A stretch of 64,000 nt of DNA from JBEDUK01 sp963781595 (GTDB taxonomy: Bacteria; Actinomycetota; UBA4738). Positions 52,750 through 63,327 of the stretch are shown in pieces. The translations under genes and the position numbers were made by a program. Positions within the stretch are counted from its first letter, which is position 1, and each line of letters opens with the position of its first letter. The stretch lies in contig CAWAGG010000001.1 in assembly GCA_963781595.1 (NCBI GenBank), forward strand, positions 744,001-808,000. The letters run 5' to 3'. The notes beneath the pieces are model-generated. The model worked only from the letters and a program-made list of their open reading frames with translations, made no database searches and had not been told where the DNA came from.

Positions 52750-53988
52750 TCAGTTAGCAGTCACGCGGACGGGCAGTTCCGCCAGGCCCCGGAGCGTGAT
52801 CGTCTCCTTCCAGACGGGTTCGTCCGAGAGCGGCTCGATCGTCGCGGCGCGGCGGATCAGCGACCCGATCGCGACCTGACCTTCCGCGCGCGCGAGCGCG
52901 GCGCCGAGGCAGTGGTGGATCCCGCCGCCGAAGGCGACGTGACGGTTCGGCTCCCTCGACAGGTCGAGCCGGTCGGGTTCGTCGAACGCCTCGGGATCGC
53001 GGTTCGCGGCGCCGATGAGCGCCAGGACCTGCTGGCCGCGTAGGATCTGCACGTCACCGATCCGCATGTCCTCCAGCGGGATCCGGCCCGTCAGCTGCAC
53101 CGGCGGGTAGTACCGAAGCAGCTCCTCGACCCCGGTCTTGATCAGCGTAGGGTCGTCGCGGAGGCGCCGCATCTCCGACGGGTGCTGCAGGAGCGCGAGG
53201 GTGCCGTTCGAGATCAGGTTCACCGTGGTCTCGTGGCCGGCGACGAGGAGCAGCTCGAGCTGGATCAGCAGCTCGTCCTCCGAGAGCCGCCCGCCCTCCT
53301 CTTCCGCCGCGATCAGCGCGGTGAGGAGGTCGTCGCGGCGCTCCGTTCGCCGCTGGGCGATGAGCTCGGAGAAGTACGCGTCGAACGCGACCGCGGCCTG
53401 CATCGCGCGTGCCATGACCTCCGGCCCGGTCATCGGGTCGAGCGTGCTGACCAGGTCGGCCGACCACCGGTGGAACCGGTGGTGGTCCTCCTCGGGGACG
53501 CCGAGCATCTCGCAGATGACCGTCACGGGCAGCGGGTAGGCCAGGTCCGCGACGACGTCCATCTCGCCGCGGTCCAGGGCCGCGTCCAGGAGATCGTCGA
53601 CGATCACCTGCATGCGCGGCTTCAGGTCCTCGATCCGCTTCGCGGTGAACGCCTTCGTCACGAGGCTCCGCAGGCGGGTGTGGTCGGGGGGATCGCGGAA
53701 CAGCATCGACGGCGGCCGCTCGGCCTCCGGATCGATGCCCTGCATCTGACGGAACATCTCGTACAGGTCGGAGTTGCGGAAGTCGACGGACATCCGCGTG
53801 CTCCGCAGCATCGCGACCGCGTCGGCATGGCGGGTGAGGACCCAGATCCCCGGCGGGTTCCAGTGCACGGGATCGGCCTCGCGGAGACGCCGGTAGAAGG
53901 GATACGGGTCGCGGCGGAACTCCGGCACGAACGGGTTGTAGTCGACGTCGCTGCCGACCCATCCCATGGCGGCTTCCGGCGCGCTCAT
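52750..53988 (-). CDS. Cytochrome P450
   Basis: The 412-aa bacterial class I P450 has all landmarks: I-helix LLLVAGHETTVNLI, K-helix GVEELLRYYPPVQ (ExxR), and the heme-binding loop HVAFGGGIHHCLGAALAR with the Cys ligand. Redox partners are not encoded nearby. PVHWNPPGIWVLTRH and the B-C loop suggest a small hydrophobic substrate, not further defined. The start is 27 bases after the zinc-ribbon gene, so it is the last gene of the 54-56 kb operon. Confidence 0.95.
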   Translation of the reverse strand: MSAPEAAMGWVGSDVDYNPFVPEFRRDPYPFYRRLREADPVHWNPPGIWVLTRHADAVAMLRSTRMSVDFRNSDLYEMFRQMQGIDPEAERPPSMLFRDPPDHTRLRSLVTKAFTAKRIEDLKPRMQVIVDDLLDAALDRGEMDVVADLAYPLPVTVICEMLGVPEEDHHRFHRWSADLVSTLDPMTGPEVMARAMQAAVAFDAYFSELIAQRRTERRDDLLTALIAAEEEGGRLSEDELLIQLELLLVAGHETTVNLISNGTLALLQHPSEMRRLRDDPTLIKTGVEELLRYYPPVQLTGRIPLEDMRIGDVQILRGQQVLALIGAANRDPEAFDEPDRLDLSREPNRHVAFGGGIHHCLGAALARAEGQVAIGSLIRRAATIEPLSDEPVWKETITLRGLAELPVRVTAN

Positions 53989-54015
53989 GTGGCTCCGATG
54001 CTAGCGGTTCGGTCC

Positions 54016-54189
54016 CTAGAAGCAGCAGGAATCGCGGTAGCCGCAGCTCGAACACCGGTAGTGCGCGTGCTCCGGCTGCATCGGCACGTCGCAGTTCGGA
54101 CACACGATCGACAGGTCGCACCCGGACGGGTCGGCGGACCCATCGCGTGGTTCGTCAGGTAGGTTTACCGACCGCTCGGGTTCGGGCAT
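54016..54189 (-). CDS. Small zinc-ribbon protein, 57 aa
   Basis: The reverse strand from ATG 54189 to TAG 54016-54018 encodes a 57-residue protein with two CxxC knuckles, VCPNCDVPM and RCSSCGYRDSCCF, spaced for one zinc site, after an acidic N-terminal tail (MPEPERSVNLPDEP). The MQPEHAHYRC segment joins the knuckles. It lies 13 bases after the uracil-DNA glycosylase stop and 27 bases before the P450 start, on the same strand. This tight packing plus the conserved-looking zinc ribbon argues that it is real. Its role is unknown; such ribbons often bind nucleic acid or act as small adaptor domains. Confidence 0.75.
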   Translation of the reverse strand: MPEPERSVNLPDEPRDGSADPSGCDLSIVCPNCDVPMQPEHAHYRCSSCGYRDSCCF

Positions 54190-54202
54190 CGCGAGCCGCA
54201 GC

Positions 54203-54757
54203 CTACCCCAGCGAGGCCCGCAGGTCGGCGAACACTGCGATCAGGTCCGGCACCTGGTAGTGCGCGTTCAGCCCGCTGGGGTTCGGCAGGACCCAGAGCC
54301 GCGCGGCGGCGAGCTGCTCCGGCTGCTCACCGACCCCGGCCGGGGGCCGCCCGAACGCGATCCGGTACGCGGTGACGCCGAGCACCGCCACGGCCCGCGG
54401 ACCGAAGCGCCGGACCTTCGCCCGCAGACGCACGGCGCCGGCACGGAGCTCGTCGTCCCGTAGTAGATCCGCACGCGCCGTCGCGCGCTCGACGAGGTTC
54501 GTGATGCCGAGCCCGAACGTGACGAGCTCGCCGTCATCGTACGGGGACAGCACGCGTTCGGTCAGTCCCGCGCCGGCGAGGGTCCGCCAGAAACGGTTGC
54601 CGGGTCGAGCGAAGTGGTGCCCGACGGCGCCCGAGTACAGCCCAGGGTTGATGCCGACGAACAGGACGTCGAGCCCGGACGCGATCACGTCCGGGACCGT
54701 CCGCCCGACCGCCGCCGCGACCTGCCCGCGCGTCGGGTGCGGCACCGGTTCGATCAC
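54203..54757 (-). CDS. Uracil-DNA glycosylase, Mug/TDG-like (G:U mismatch)
   Basis: The 184-aa single-domain protein shows DVLFVGINPGLYSG (motif 1), GHHFARPGNRFWRTLAGAG and the late LWVLPNPSGLNAHY (motif 2), the Mug-type signature. It excises uracil (or other damaged pyrimidines) opposite guanine in double-stranded DNA. A GTG at 54757 overlaps the cupin stop as GTGA, so translation is coupled; GTG 54745 would be shorter. There is no zinc motif of its own, although the next gene encodes a zinc ribbon. Confidence 0.85.
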   Translation of the reverse strand: MIEPVPHPTRGQVAAAVGRTVPDVIASGLDVLFVGINPGLYSGAVGHHFARPGNRFWRTLAGAGLTERVLSPYDDGELVTFGLGITNLVERATARADLLRDDELRAGAVRLRAKVRRFGPRAVAVLGVTAYRIAFGRPPAGVGEQPEQLAAARLWVLPNPSGLNAHYQVPDLIAVFADLRASLG

Positions 54758-55311
54758 GGGAAGTCGAGCGTGCAGTTCTCGCAGACGAACGTCGAACCGC
54801 TGAGGTTCTTCGAGTGACCGCCGCACCGAGGGCAGCGACGACAGGTTCCGCCGAAGGCGCAATCGATCGGATCGGTCGTGCCGCCGGGCGCGTCCCACGT
54901 CGTCGCGCCCTCCACGGGGCGCGGCAGCTGCATCGAGAGCAGGTGGAGCGCGTCGTCGCCGCTGACGAACCCGTGGGGGTGCCGGGCACCGCGGCCGACC
55001 ACCGTCCCGGTCACCAGGTCGACCGGCGCGTCGCTGAACAACGCGACGCCGGAACCGCGCAGCACGATGACCCATTCCTCCGAGTCCGGGTGCGTGTGCT
55101 GGAACGCGGGCTGGTTCGGCCCGAACCCTTGCAGCGAGATGTAATAGCCCGAGCCCTGCGTGATCGGCACCCTCCGGAACCCGGACGGACACGTCGCGAG
55201 CAGGTCGTCCGGCTGGCAGCGGAAGACGCCGAGGTTGTCGAGCACCTCCGCGAGGTCCCCCACGGTCCGTTCGATCACGAGCTCCCCGGTCGACTCGTCC
55301 ATGGCGGGCAT
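54754..55311 (-). CDS. Cupin-domain protein with C-terminal zinc ribbon
   Basis: The 185-aa protein has a cupin core. FQHTHPDSEEWVIVLRGSG gives the HxH plus E metal ligands, and RGARHPHGFVSGDDALHLL the second motif. The last 40 residues hold CRRCPRCGG and FVCENC, a treble-clef or ribbon-like zinc site with the extra CAFGGTC before it. The combination of a metal-binding cupin with a zinc ribbon suggests a binding/regulatory or small dioxygenase/isomerase-type protein; the substrate is unknown. It is coupled to the glycosylase gene by four bases. Confidence 0.8.
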   Translation of the reverse strand: MPAMDESTGELVIERTVGDLAEVLDNLGVFRCQPDDLLATCPSGFRRVPITQGSGYYISLQGFGPNQPAFQHTHPDSEEWVIVLRGSGVALFSDAPVDLVTGTVVGRGARHPHGFVSGDDALHLLSMQLPRPVEGATTWDAPGGTTDPIDCAFGGTCRRCPRCGGHSKNLSGSTFVCENCTLDFP

Positions 55312-55353
55312 CCTACCCCCCCTGGAAGACCCTGCTCGTTCGTGCCGCGACCC

Positions 55354-55992
55354 TCAACACGCGGCGGAGTGCTGGCCCGCCAGGACGTGGTAGATGCAGG
55401 TGTCTACCAGCGCGCCCTTCGCGTTGCGAAGCGTGATCCGACCGGTGGGGCTGTGCCAGACGTACGAGCTGAGGTTCCAGTGCAGCGTGCCGGGGGCGTT
55501 CGTGCCCGGACCGGTCCGCACGATCAGGCTCTCGCCCGCGGGGAGCGTGACGCCGGGGAACGTGTAGATCACGGACCCGTTCGACAGGTGCCAGCCGCCC
55601 AGGTAGATCGGGTGGTTGGCGTGGTTCGAGATGCGCACGAACTCCCTGTTCGCGACCACCGGCTTCAGGATCGGCAGGTAGCCGGGGTGGACCTGCGCCA
55701 GGAGCTTGGGCTGGATGTTCAGGCTGGGCAGCGGGTTGGAGGAGGGCCGACCGGAGGACGACGACGCGGGCGGGGGCGAGAGGAACGTCGGCGGGACCGT
55801 CGTGAGCGCCGGCGCGCCGTCCGACGCCGCGGAGCCGTTCCGTGTCTGCAGGGCGAGGACCTCGGCGAAGACCGCGAGCGCGAGCAGGCCGACGCCGACC
55901 GGACGGGCCCAGCGCTGGTGGACGACCATCGACACGAGGGCTCCGGCAGCGCCCATGATGAGCCCCAGGATCGCGATCGTCCCCCCGTTCAT
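55354..55992 (-). CDS. Lamin-tail-domain (LTD) membrane protein
   Basis: The product is 212 aa. Two N-terminal membrane helices (about 5-25 and 31-48) are followed by a Ser/Pro-rich linker (about 55-85) and a lamin tail domain of beta-strands: EFVRISNHANHPIYLGGWHLS, YTFPGVTLPAGESLIVRTG and LSSYVWHSPTGRITLRNAKG. LTD domains in bacteria sit outside the cell and mediate protein or polymer binding. It is the first gene of the cupin/glycosylase/zinc-ribbon/P450 run. Confidence 0.82.
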   Translation of the reverse strand: MNGGTIAILGLIMGAAGALVSMVVHQRWARPVGVGLLALAVFAEVLALQTRNGSAASDGAPALTTVPPTFLSPPPASSSSGRPSSNPLPSLNIQPKLLAQVHPGYLPILKPVVANREFVRISNHANHPIYLGGWHLSNGSVIYTFPGVTLPAGESLIVRTGPGTNAPGTLHWNLSSYVWHSPTGRITLRNAKGALVDTCIYHVLAGQHSAAC

Positions 55993-56055
55993 CCGCGCAC
56001 ATGCTACGACCCGAAGATCGCAGCGGCGTCGGCCGTCCCGCTACGCTTCCGGACC

Positions 56056-56472
56056 GTGCGATCCGCCGCGCGACTACGACGCATCGCGTCGATCCCGGTG
56101 CTCGTGGCCCTGACGGCCTGCGGCGGGAGCACGCTCGTACCGATGCACGGCCGGGTGATCAAGGTGGTCGGGCGTCCGTGCACGCTCCTGTCGGCCGCGT
56201 TCCCGAGCGTCGACGGCCGGACCGTGTCGTTCGTCGACGAGACCGGAACCGTGATCGGCCGGACGGTGACCGGCGAGCAGCGGACGCGATCGATCGGCTC
56301 GCGTGGCTGCGAGCTCTCGTCGGCGTTCGAGGTCGCGCTCCCCGTGCGCCACGCCTACGCCGCCGACGTATCCAGCGAGGTCGCAGACATCGCCACCACG
56401 CCCGTGATCGACTACGACACGTTAGCCGGAAGGGACTGGCGCTTCGACGTGCGGATCCCCGCGACCGCGTGA
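56056..56472 (+). CDS. Small lipoprotein of unknown function, 138 aa
   Basis: A GTG at 56056 opens with RSAARLRRIASIPVLVALTAC, a type II signal with lipobox LTAC at about residue 22. The mature beta-rich part includes CTLLSAAFPSVDGRTVSFVDE and a second Cys in SRGCELSSAFEVALPV, so a disulfide is possible. No motif of a known enzyme is seen. It converges with the YyaL-like gene, 26 bases apart. Confidence 0.75.
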   Translation: MRSAARLRRIASIPVLVALTACGGSTLVPMHGRVIKVVGRPCTLLSAAFPSVDGRTVSFVDETGTVIGRTVTGEQRTRSIGSRGCELSSAFEVALPVRHAYAADVSSEVADIATTPVIDYDTLAGRDWRFDVRIPATA

Positions 56473-56498
56473 GGCTCCGAGGAGCCTCCGTTCGAACC

Positions 56499-58540
<2,042 letters not shown>

Positions 58541-58544
<4 letters not shown>

Positions 58545-58957
58545 CCGCCCAGCGCCCGTTCGATCCTCCAGCCGGCGACGTCGGTGGGGCTCAGCCGAAC
58601 GTAGACCTGCTCGCCGGGTGCCATGCGTCGCTTCCCGCCGGCGCCGGCCGCCTCCAGGTGGTCCTGCGCTCGTTCGAACAGCTCGCCGTCCTCGATGAGG
58701 AGCGCCGGCCCGCTCACCGTGACGCCCGCCTTCACCGGAGGTGGCTCGTCGCTCACGAGCGCCGCGCGCGGGTTCGCCCGGAGGTTCCGAACCTTCCGGT
58801 CGCCGGGATCGGAGGAGAACCAGAAGGCGCCGTCGGCGAACGCGTACATCACGGGGACCACGTGGGGGGCCGCGTCCGGGCCGAGGGTCGCGACGCGGCC
58901 GAGGCGACGGCCCGTCACGAACGCCGTCTCCTCGTCGGTGAGCGGCCGCTCTGTCAC
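58541..58957 (-). CDS. PPOX-class flavin/F420-binding oxidoreductase
   Basis: The 138-aa split-barrel protein shows FVTGRRLGRVATLGPDAAPHVVPVMYAF and GAFWFSSDPGDRKVRNLRANPRAALVSDE, the pyridoxamine-phosphate-oxidase-like cofactor-binding strands. Small members in actinomycetes use F420 or FMN; which one cannot be told from sequence. It is ten bases downstream of the Lrp-like gene and coupled to the YyaL-like gene. Confidence 0.88.
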
Positions 58958-58967
58958 GGCGCCCGTC

Positions 58968-59198
58968 CTAGATGTGCAGTACGGAGCAGGTCAGCGTTCG
59001 GGCCACTCCGTCCACGGTCTGGATCGCGTTCATCAGGCTGCCGAGCTGTTCGAAATCCGATGCCTGCGTCCGCGCGATCACGTCGTACGGACCGGTGACC
59101 ATGTCGACCTCGGTCACGCCGTCGACGCCACCGAGCGCGCTCCCGACGTCCTTCGCCATCCCCACCTCGGCCTGGATCAGCACGTACCCGTTCAGCAC
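58968..59198 (-). CDS. Stand-alone Lrp/AsnC ligand-binding (RAM) domain protein
   Basis: GTG at 59198 is preceded by GAGGAGGT six bases upstream. The 76-aa product is a single AsnC_trans_reg (RAM) domain: VLIQAEVGMAKDVGSALGG, TEVDMVTGPYDVIARTQA and LMNAIQTVDGVARTLTCSV. There is no DNA-binding helix-turn-helix, so it acts as a small effector-binding oligomer or modulator. It heads a three-gene operon with the PPOX and YyaL-like genes. Confidence 0.88.
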   Translation of the reverse strand: MLNGYVLIQAEVGMAKDVGSALGGVDGVTEVDMVTGPYDVIARTQASDFEQLGSLMNAIQTVDGVARTLTCSVLHI

Positions 59199-59328
59199 CG
59201 CCCGACCTCCTCGCTCGTCCTGACCGGCCCGGCACCGGCGTCTGGTGCGCCGGGTGGAGCGTTCGCCCAACCCTATCGGTTCGGCCGGACGTCGAACGGA
59301 CCGGAGCGCAGGCCCGCGGACCGGAGCG

Positions 59329-60444
59329 TCAGCCCGCCGGGCCGGCGTTCTGGCTGACGCCCCAGGGTGGCGCGCCGATGATGAACACCGGGGTGCCGAT
59401 CGGCACCAACGGGTAGAGGGCCTCGGACTCCGGGATGTGCATCCGGATGCATCCGTGCGACGCCCAGCTCCCGATCGAGGAGTCCGAAGGCGTCCCGTGG
59501 ATCCGGATGCCCGGCGCGTCCAGGTACAGCGCACGCGTCCCCAGCGGGTTCCCCGGGCCCGGCGGGATCACTGGCGGCTCGTCGGCCGCCCAGCACCCCG
59601 GCTGACCGAGGCACGGGTTGTACCAGGCGGGGTTCTCGACCTTGTTGATGACCTCCCACGCGCCGTCCGGCGTGACGAATCCCCGCATCGCCGTGGCGAC
59701 GCGGTACTGCCGGACCACCTTGAACCCATCGTAGAGCCGGAGGGTGTTCGTCGAGACGTTCACGACGATCGCCTTGCCGACCTCGCTCGTCGGGACCTTC
59801 GGCGCGATCGACTTCATCTGGAGGGTGACCGAGGGCTGGCCCGAATGCAGCGCGTCGGCGATCAGCGCCGCGGAGTCGGCCTGGGACTTCAGCGCGCGGC
59901 CGCTGTGGGACTTCGTCATGTGGACGGCGCCGTCGACCAGCGAGTAGCTGGCGTCGGTGCCCGCGGCGTGGACCCGCTTGGCCACGGTCGCGACCAGCGC
60001 CTTCGTCGGGGCGGTGTCGTAGCTCAGCGTCACGGTGAAGGCGGCATGCACCGGCTTGTCCGCGATGCGATGGTAGGTGCGGGACAACCAGGAGTACCGG
60101 TCGTTGACCGCGAGCGCCTGGTCCACCACGGCGGCGACATCGGCGGATACGCCCAGGTCGGCGAGCGTGCGGGTCCAGGTGGCCTTGGCGGCATGGATCG
60201 TGACGGTGCCGGCGAGGCGACGCTCGACGGTGGGCTGGACCGCCGCGATCGCCTGCGCGGCCGTCTTGCCTCCGACGTCGATCCCGTCGATCGTGATCCC
60301 CGGCAGGATCTGATCCGAACGCGAACGGTCGTAGTTCATCGCGGCGAACGCCGTCCCGACCGTCCCAAGCACGAGCACGGCGAGGACGATCAGGAGGACC
60401 AGCGTGCCGGTCCCGATCCGTCGCACCCGATGCCGACCGCTCAC
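59329..60444 (-). CDS. L,D-transpeptidase (YkuD) with N-terminal peptidoglycan-binding region
   Basis: This 371-aa exported protein has a membrane segment at about 13-35 (anchor or signal). A PG_binding_4-like region follows (VDGIDVGGKTAAQAIA-type at about 50-66 and another pair at about 150-200), then the YkuD catalytic domain from about 225. The active-site motif IHGTPSDSSIGSWASHGCIR places the nucleophile Cys at about residue 332 and His at 330. It makes 3-3 cross-links in peptidoglycan. A Cys pair (CLGQPGC) near 281-287 probably forms a disulfide. Confidence 0.93.
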   Translation of the reverse strand: MSGRHRVRRIGTGTLVLLIVLAVLVLGTVGTAFAAMNYDRSRSDQILPGITIDGIDVGGKTAAQAIAAVQPTVERRLAGTVTIHAAKATWTRTLADLGVSADVAAVVDQALAVNDRYSWLSRTYHRIADKPVHAAFTVTLSYDTAPTKALVATVAKRVHAAGTDASYSLVDGAVHMTKSHSGRALKSQADSAALIADALHSGQPSVTLQMKSIAPKVPTSEVGKAIVVNVSTNTLRLYDGFKVVRQYRVATAMRGFVTPDGAWEVINKVENPAWYNPCLGQPGCWAADEPPVIPPGPGNPLGTRALYLDAPGIRIHGTPSDSSIGSWASHGCIRMHIPESEALYPLVPIGTPVFIIGAPPWGVSQNAGPAG

Positions 60445-60557
60445 CGCTCTCCTTCCGGCGCTCCGCGTTCGCTGACGGTCCAGTGCCCCCGGCTATGGTC
60501 CGGTCCCTCACACACATATACGGTGCAAGAGGATGAACCGGTCCGAACCGTGTGGAC

Positions 60558-60572
60558 CGATAGAGTCTATCG
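60558..60572. promoter_or_regulatory. 15-base palindrome upstream of the transpeptidase gene
   Basis: CGATAGA-G-TCTATCG is a perfect 7-bp inverted repeat around one base, in the 188-base gap between the transpeptidase and epimerase genes. An outer imperfect repeat (GGTCC...GGACC, about 60540-60558) lies next to it. It could be an operator, but no regulator is implied by the sequence. Confidence 0.35.
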
Positions 60573-60632
60573 AACGGTTGGGGCAACAACTGGATGGTCC
60601 CGCAGCTCATGCCCGGCGTTGCGGGAGGCCCG

Positions 60633-61625
60633 TCACGCGCGGCTCCGCCACGCGTCGAGCAGTTCGGACTCGCGTTCGGCGTCGAGGCCCGCGCGGAGGA
60701 CGAGGTCCGCGGGTCGCGTGCTCGCCCACGCGAGCGTGTCCGCGACGGTCTCCTCGAGCGGCCGGAAGGCGAGCCCTTCCGCCAACGCCGCGGCGATGTC
60801 GAACCGGTTCCCGCCGAACCCCTCCTCGCCCGGGATCCACATTGGCAGCTGGATCCACGGTTCGACGCCGTGCTCGAGCAGGAACGCCTCGTCCGCGTAG
60901 ACGAACCGCGCGTCGCTCCCCGAGACGTCGCGGCACGTCGCGAGCACGGTCCCGAGCGGCAACGGTTCCGTCGCCCCGGTCGCGTTGAACACGCCCGTCG
61001 CGCCGCGTTCGATCATGGCGAGGACCCACGCAGCAAGGTCGCGGGCGTCGATGAACTGGGTCCGGTAGTCGGGTCCGTGCGGCGCCAGGACCTCGCCTCC
61101 GCGCGCGACCCGCACCGGCCAGTAGGTGAACCGGTCCGACGCGTCGTGCGGCCCGACGATCAAGCCGGGCCGGACGATCAGCGTCCTCCCGGGCATCGCG
61201 CGTTCGACCTCCCGTTCGCACAGCGCCTTGAGCGGTCCGTACGTCTCGGCGGTGACGTCCTCGACCGAGGGATCGTCGATGACACCGAGCGGCGCGGATT
61301 CGTCCTGATGCGGCGTCCGCTCGTCCGCGTAGACCGAGAGGGTCGAGACGAACACGTACGTCGGGGCGCCGCGGGCGAGGAGCTCCGCGGAAGCCCGGAC
61401 GACCCGCGGCACGTAGCCGCACGTGTCCAGGACGACGTCGAACGTCCGCCCCTGTAGGACCGCGAGCCCGCCGTCCCGGTCGCCTCGCAGGCGTTCGACC
61501 ATGGGGAACAGCTCCGGCCCGGACTCGCCCCGGTTGAACAGGGTCAGCTCGTGGCCGGCACCGATGGCGCGCTCGACGAACGCCCTGCCCAGGAACCGCG
61601 TCCCGCCGATCACCAGGATCCGCAT
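60633..61625 (-). CDS. NAD-dependent epimerase/dehydratase (SDR superfamily)
   Basis: The product is 330 aa. The Rossmann motif MRILVIGGTRFLGRAFVERA, FVSTLSVYAD, an atypical ETYGPLKALCE in place of strict YxxxK, and RPGLIVGPHD identify an extended SDR. The Tyr and Lys are present as Y-x-x-x-K (YGPLK). It probably acts on a nucleotide-sugar or carotenoid/isoprenoid-type substrate; specificity is not visible. It is nine bases downstream of the Ppx/GppA gene, in one operon. Confidence 0.88.
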   Translation of the reverse strand: MRILVIGGTRFLGRAFVERAIGAGHELTLFNRGESGPELFPMVERLRGDRDGGLAVLQGRTFDVVLDTCGYVPRVVRASAELLARGAPTYVFVSTLSVYADERTPHQDESAPLGVIDDPSVEDVTAETYGPLKALCEREVERAMPGRTLIVRPGLIVGPHDASDRFTYWPVRVARGGEVLAPHGPDYRTQFIDARDLAAWVLAMIERGATGVFNATGATEPLPLGTVLATCRDVSGSDARFVYADEAFLLEHGVEPWIQLPMWIPGEEGFGGNRFDIAAALAEGLAFRPLEETVADTLAWASTRPADLVLRAGLDAERESELLDAWRSRA

Positions 61626-61634
61626 CGATGCCTC

Positions 61635-63224
61635 TCACCGGCTCGCCGGCGGCTCGCGGAACCGCAGGCGGCGCCGATAGGTCCTGGCGAAGCGTTCGCT
61701 CAGCTCCTGTCGTCTCCAGGGGTCGAACAGCGGCACGTCCAGGAACACCGTCCGCCCCCGCTCCTCGGCCTCGAACCCGTCGGCGAGGCCGGGTGGCAGG
61801 CGGTGCTCGATCTCGTCGGCCAGCTCGAGGATCGCCGCGGCGCGCGCGACCGCGGGCCGGTCGTCCGGCGTGATCAGGGGACGGTACTGCTGGATCCGCA
61901 CGCGATCGTCGCCGGCGAACCGGACGATCGCCGCCAGCAGGGCGAGCTTCCGGTGGGTGAACCCGGCCAGGTCGCCGTGCGTGATGACGTCGGACGTGTG
62001 TTCGAACCGCCGGTAGTAGTCGATGCTGCGGCCCACGTCCAGCAGCGTCGCGGCCTGTTCGAGGCGCTCCCGCCATTTCGGGCTCGCGTCGGGGTCGAGC
62101 GCTGTATAGAGCAGCAGCGCGATCCGGGCGCGGCGCTCCGCCCGTCCGGGGTCCCATGAGGCGAACCGCGACACCATCGCCGCGATCGAGGCCGTGCGGA
62201 CCGCGTGGACCGGCGGCGTCTCGACCCCGAGCGCATCGAGCGCGACCCCCTCGCGGAGCCCCTGCCCCGAGACCCACAGCTCGGAGGCGTCCACGTGCTC
62301 CATCGCCCCGAGCGCGGCGAGCGCGCCGCCGACGATCGAGTCGGCTCGATCGGCGTTCAACCCGGCGATCTGCCGCCTGCGTGACGACCGCCGGGACCCC
62401 AACGAGTCGGCGATGTCGCCGACGCGGCGGCGCGTCAGGACGTACCCGTGCAGGCGCGGGATCGGGTAGGTCCGAGCGTGCCGGTCGACCTTCGCGAGGT
62501 TGCGGACCGTGCCGCCGGTAGCGATCAGCCGCTCATCGTCCTCAAGGGGCGCGATGCCGGCATCCGCCAGCGTCGTGGCGACCTCGGCGCGGAGCGCGTC
62601 GGCCTCCTTGCCGCTCGGCGGGTCGCTGCGCAGGAACCGGTCGGACAGTCGGAGCCCGCCGAGCGGGAGCGTCCACGAACGGAGCGGCTCGCGATCGCGG
62701 AACCGCGTGAGTTCGAGGCTCCCGCCACCGATGTCCATCACCAGCCCGTGGTAGACGGGCATCCCGTTGATCGCGCCGGCGAACGCGAACCGAGCCTCGG
62801 CGTCGCCGTCGATCACGCTCACCTCCACCCCGGCGACGCGGCGGACGCGTTCGATCAGGGCGTCGGCGTTCCCCGCCTCGCGGACCGCGGACGTCGCCAC
62901 CGCGACCAGCAGATCGGCGCCGGCGCCGTCGGCCAGCGCCCGGAAGTCCCGCAGCGTCCTCGCCGTCCGCTCGATCGCGTCGTCCGAGAAGGCGACGCCG
63001 CCGCTCAGGTCGCGCCCGAGCCGCAGCGGCGCTCGCCCGTCGGCGACCACCTCCAGGTAGGCGCCGGCGCCGGCCCGCAGGACGACGACGCGGCCGGAGT
63101 TCGAACCGACGTCGACGACGGCGACGAGCCGCGTCGGGTCGGTCGTGGTCGGCGGCGCGTCAGGTGACAACGGAGGTCCCTCGCTCGAGAGGCGGGCCGG
63201 TCGCGCGCAGTATACGGACGGCAT
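61635..63224 (-). CDS. Ppx/GppA-family phosphatase with C-terminal HD-like domain
   Basis: The 529-aa protein has an N-terminal actin-like ASKHA fold with VAVVDVGSNSGRVVVLRAG and LVMDIGGGSLELTRF. The phosphate-contact Glu/Asp of exopolyphosphatases/pppGpp phosphatases are present. The C-terminal helical HD-like half includes LLDVGRSIDYYRRFEHTSDVI. It degrades inorganic polyphosphate or pppGpp. The ATG at 63224 adds about 30 unconserved residues before the domain; a TTG at about 63170 with GAGGGA upstream may be the true start. Confidence 0.88.
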   Translation of the reverse strand: MPSVYCARPARLSSEGPPLSPDAPPTTTDPTRLVAVVDVGSNSGRVVVLRAGAGAYLEVVADGRAPLRLGRDLSGGVAFSDDAIERTARTLRDFRALADGAGADLLVAVATSAVREAGNADALIERVRRVAGVEVSVIDGDAEARFAFAGAINGMPVYHGLVMDIGGGSLELTRFRDREPLRSWTLPLGGLRLSDRFLRSDPPSGKEADALRAEVATTLADAGIAPLEDDERLIATGGTVRNLAKVDRHARTYPIPRLHGYVLTRRRVGDIADSLGSRRSSRRRQIAGLNADRADSIVGGALAALGAMEHVDASELWVSGQGLREGVALDALGVETPPVHAVRTASIAAMVSRFASWDPGRAERRARIALLLYTALDPDASPKWRERLEQAATLLDVGRSIDYYRRFEHTSDVITHGDLAGFTHRKLALLAAIVRFAGDDRVRIQQYRPLITPDDRPAVARAAAILELADEIEHRLPPGLADGFEAEERGRTVFLDVPLFDPWRRQELSERFARTYRRRLRFREPPASR

Positions 63225-63327
63225 CGGCGGAACGTTCGGGCGGGTCCGCAACGGGCGGTTACCCCAACGCATCTCTCCTTCGACCGGCGGATCGTCCGCG
63301 CGGTCGCACAGCAGAAGGGAGGCTGGG

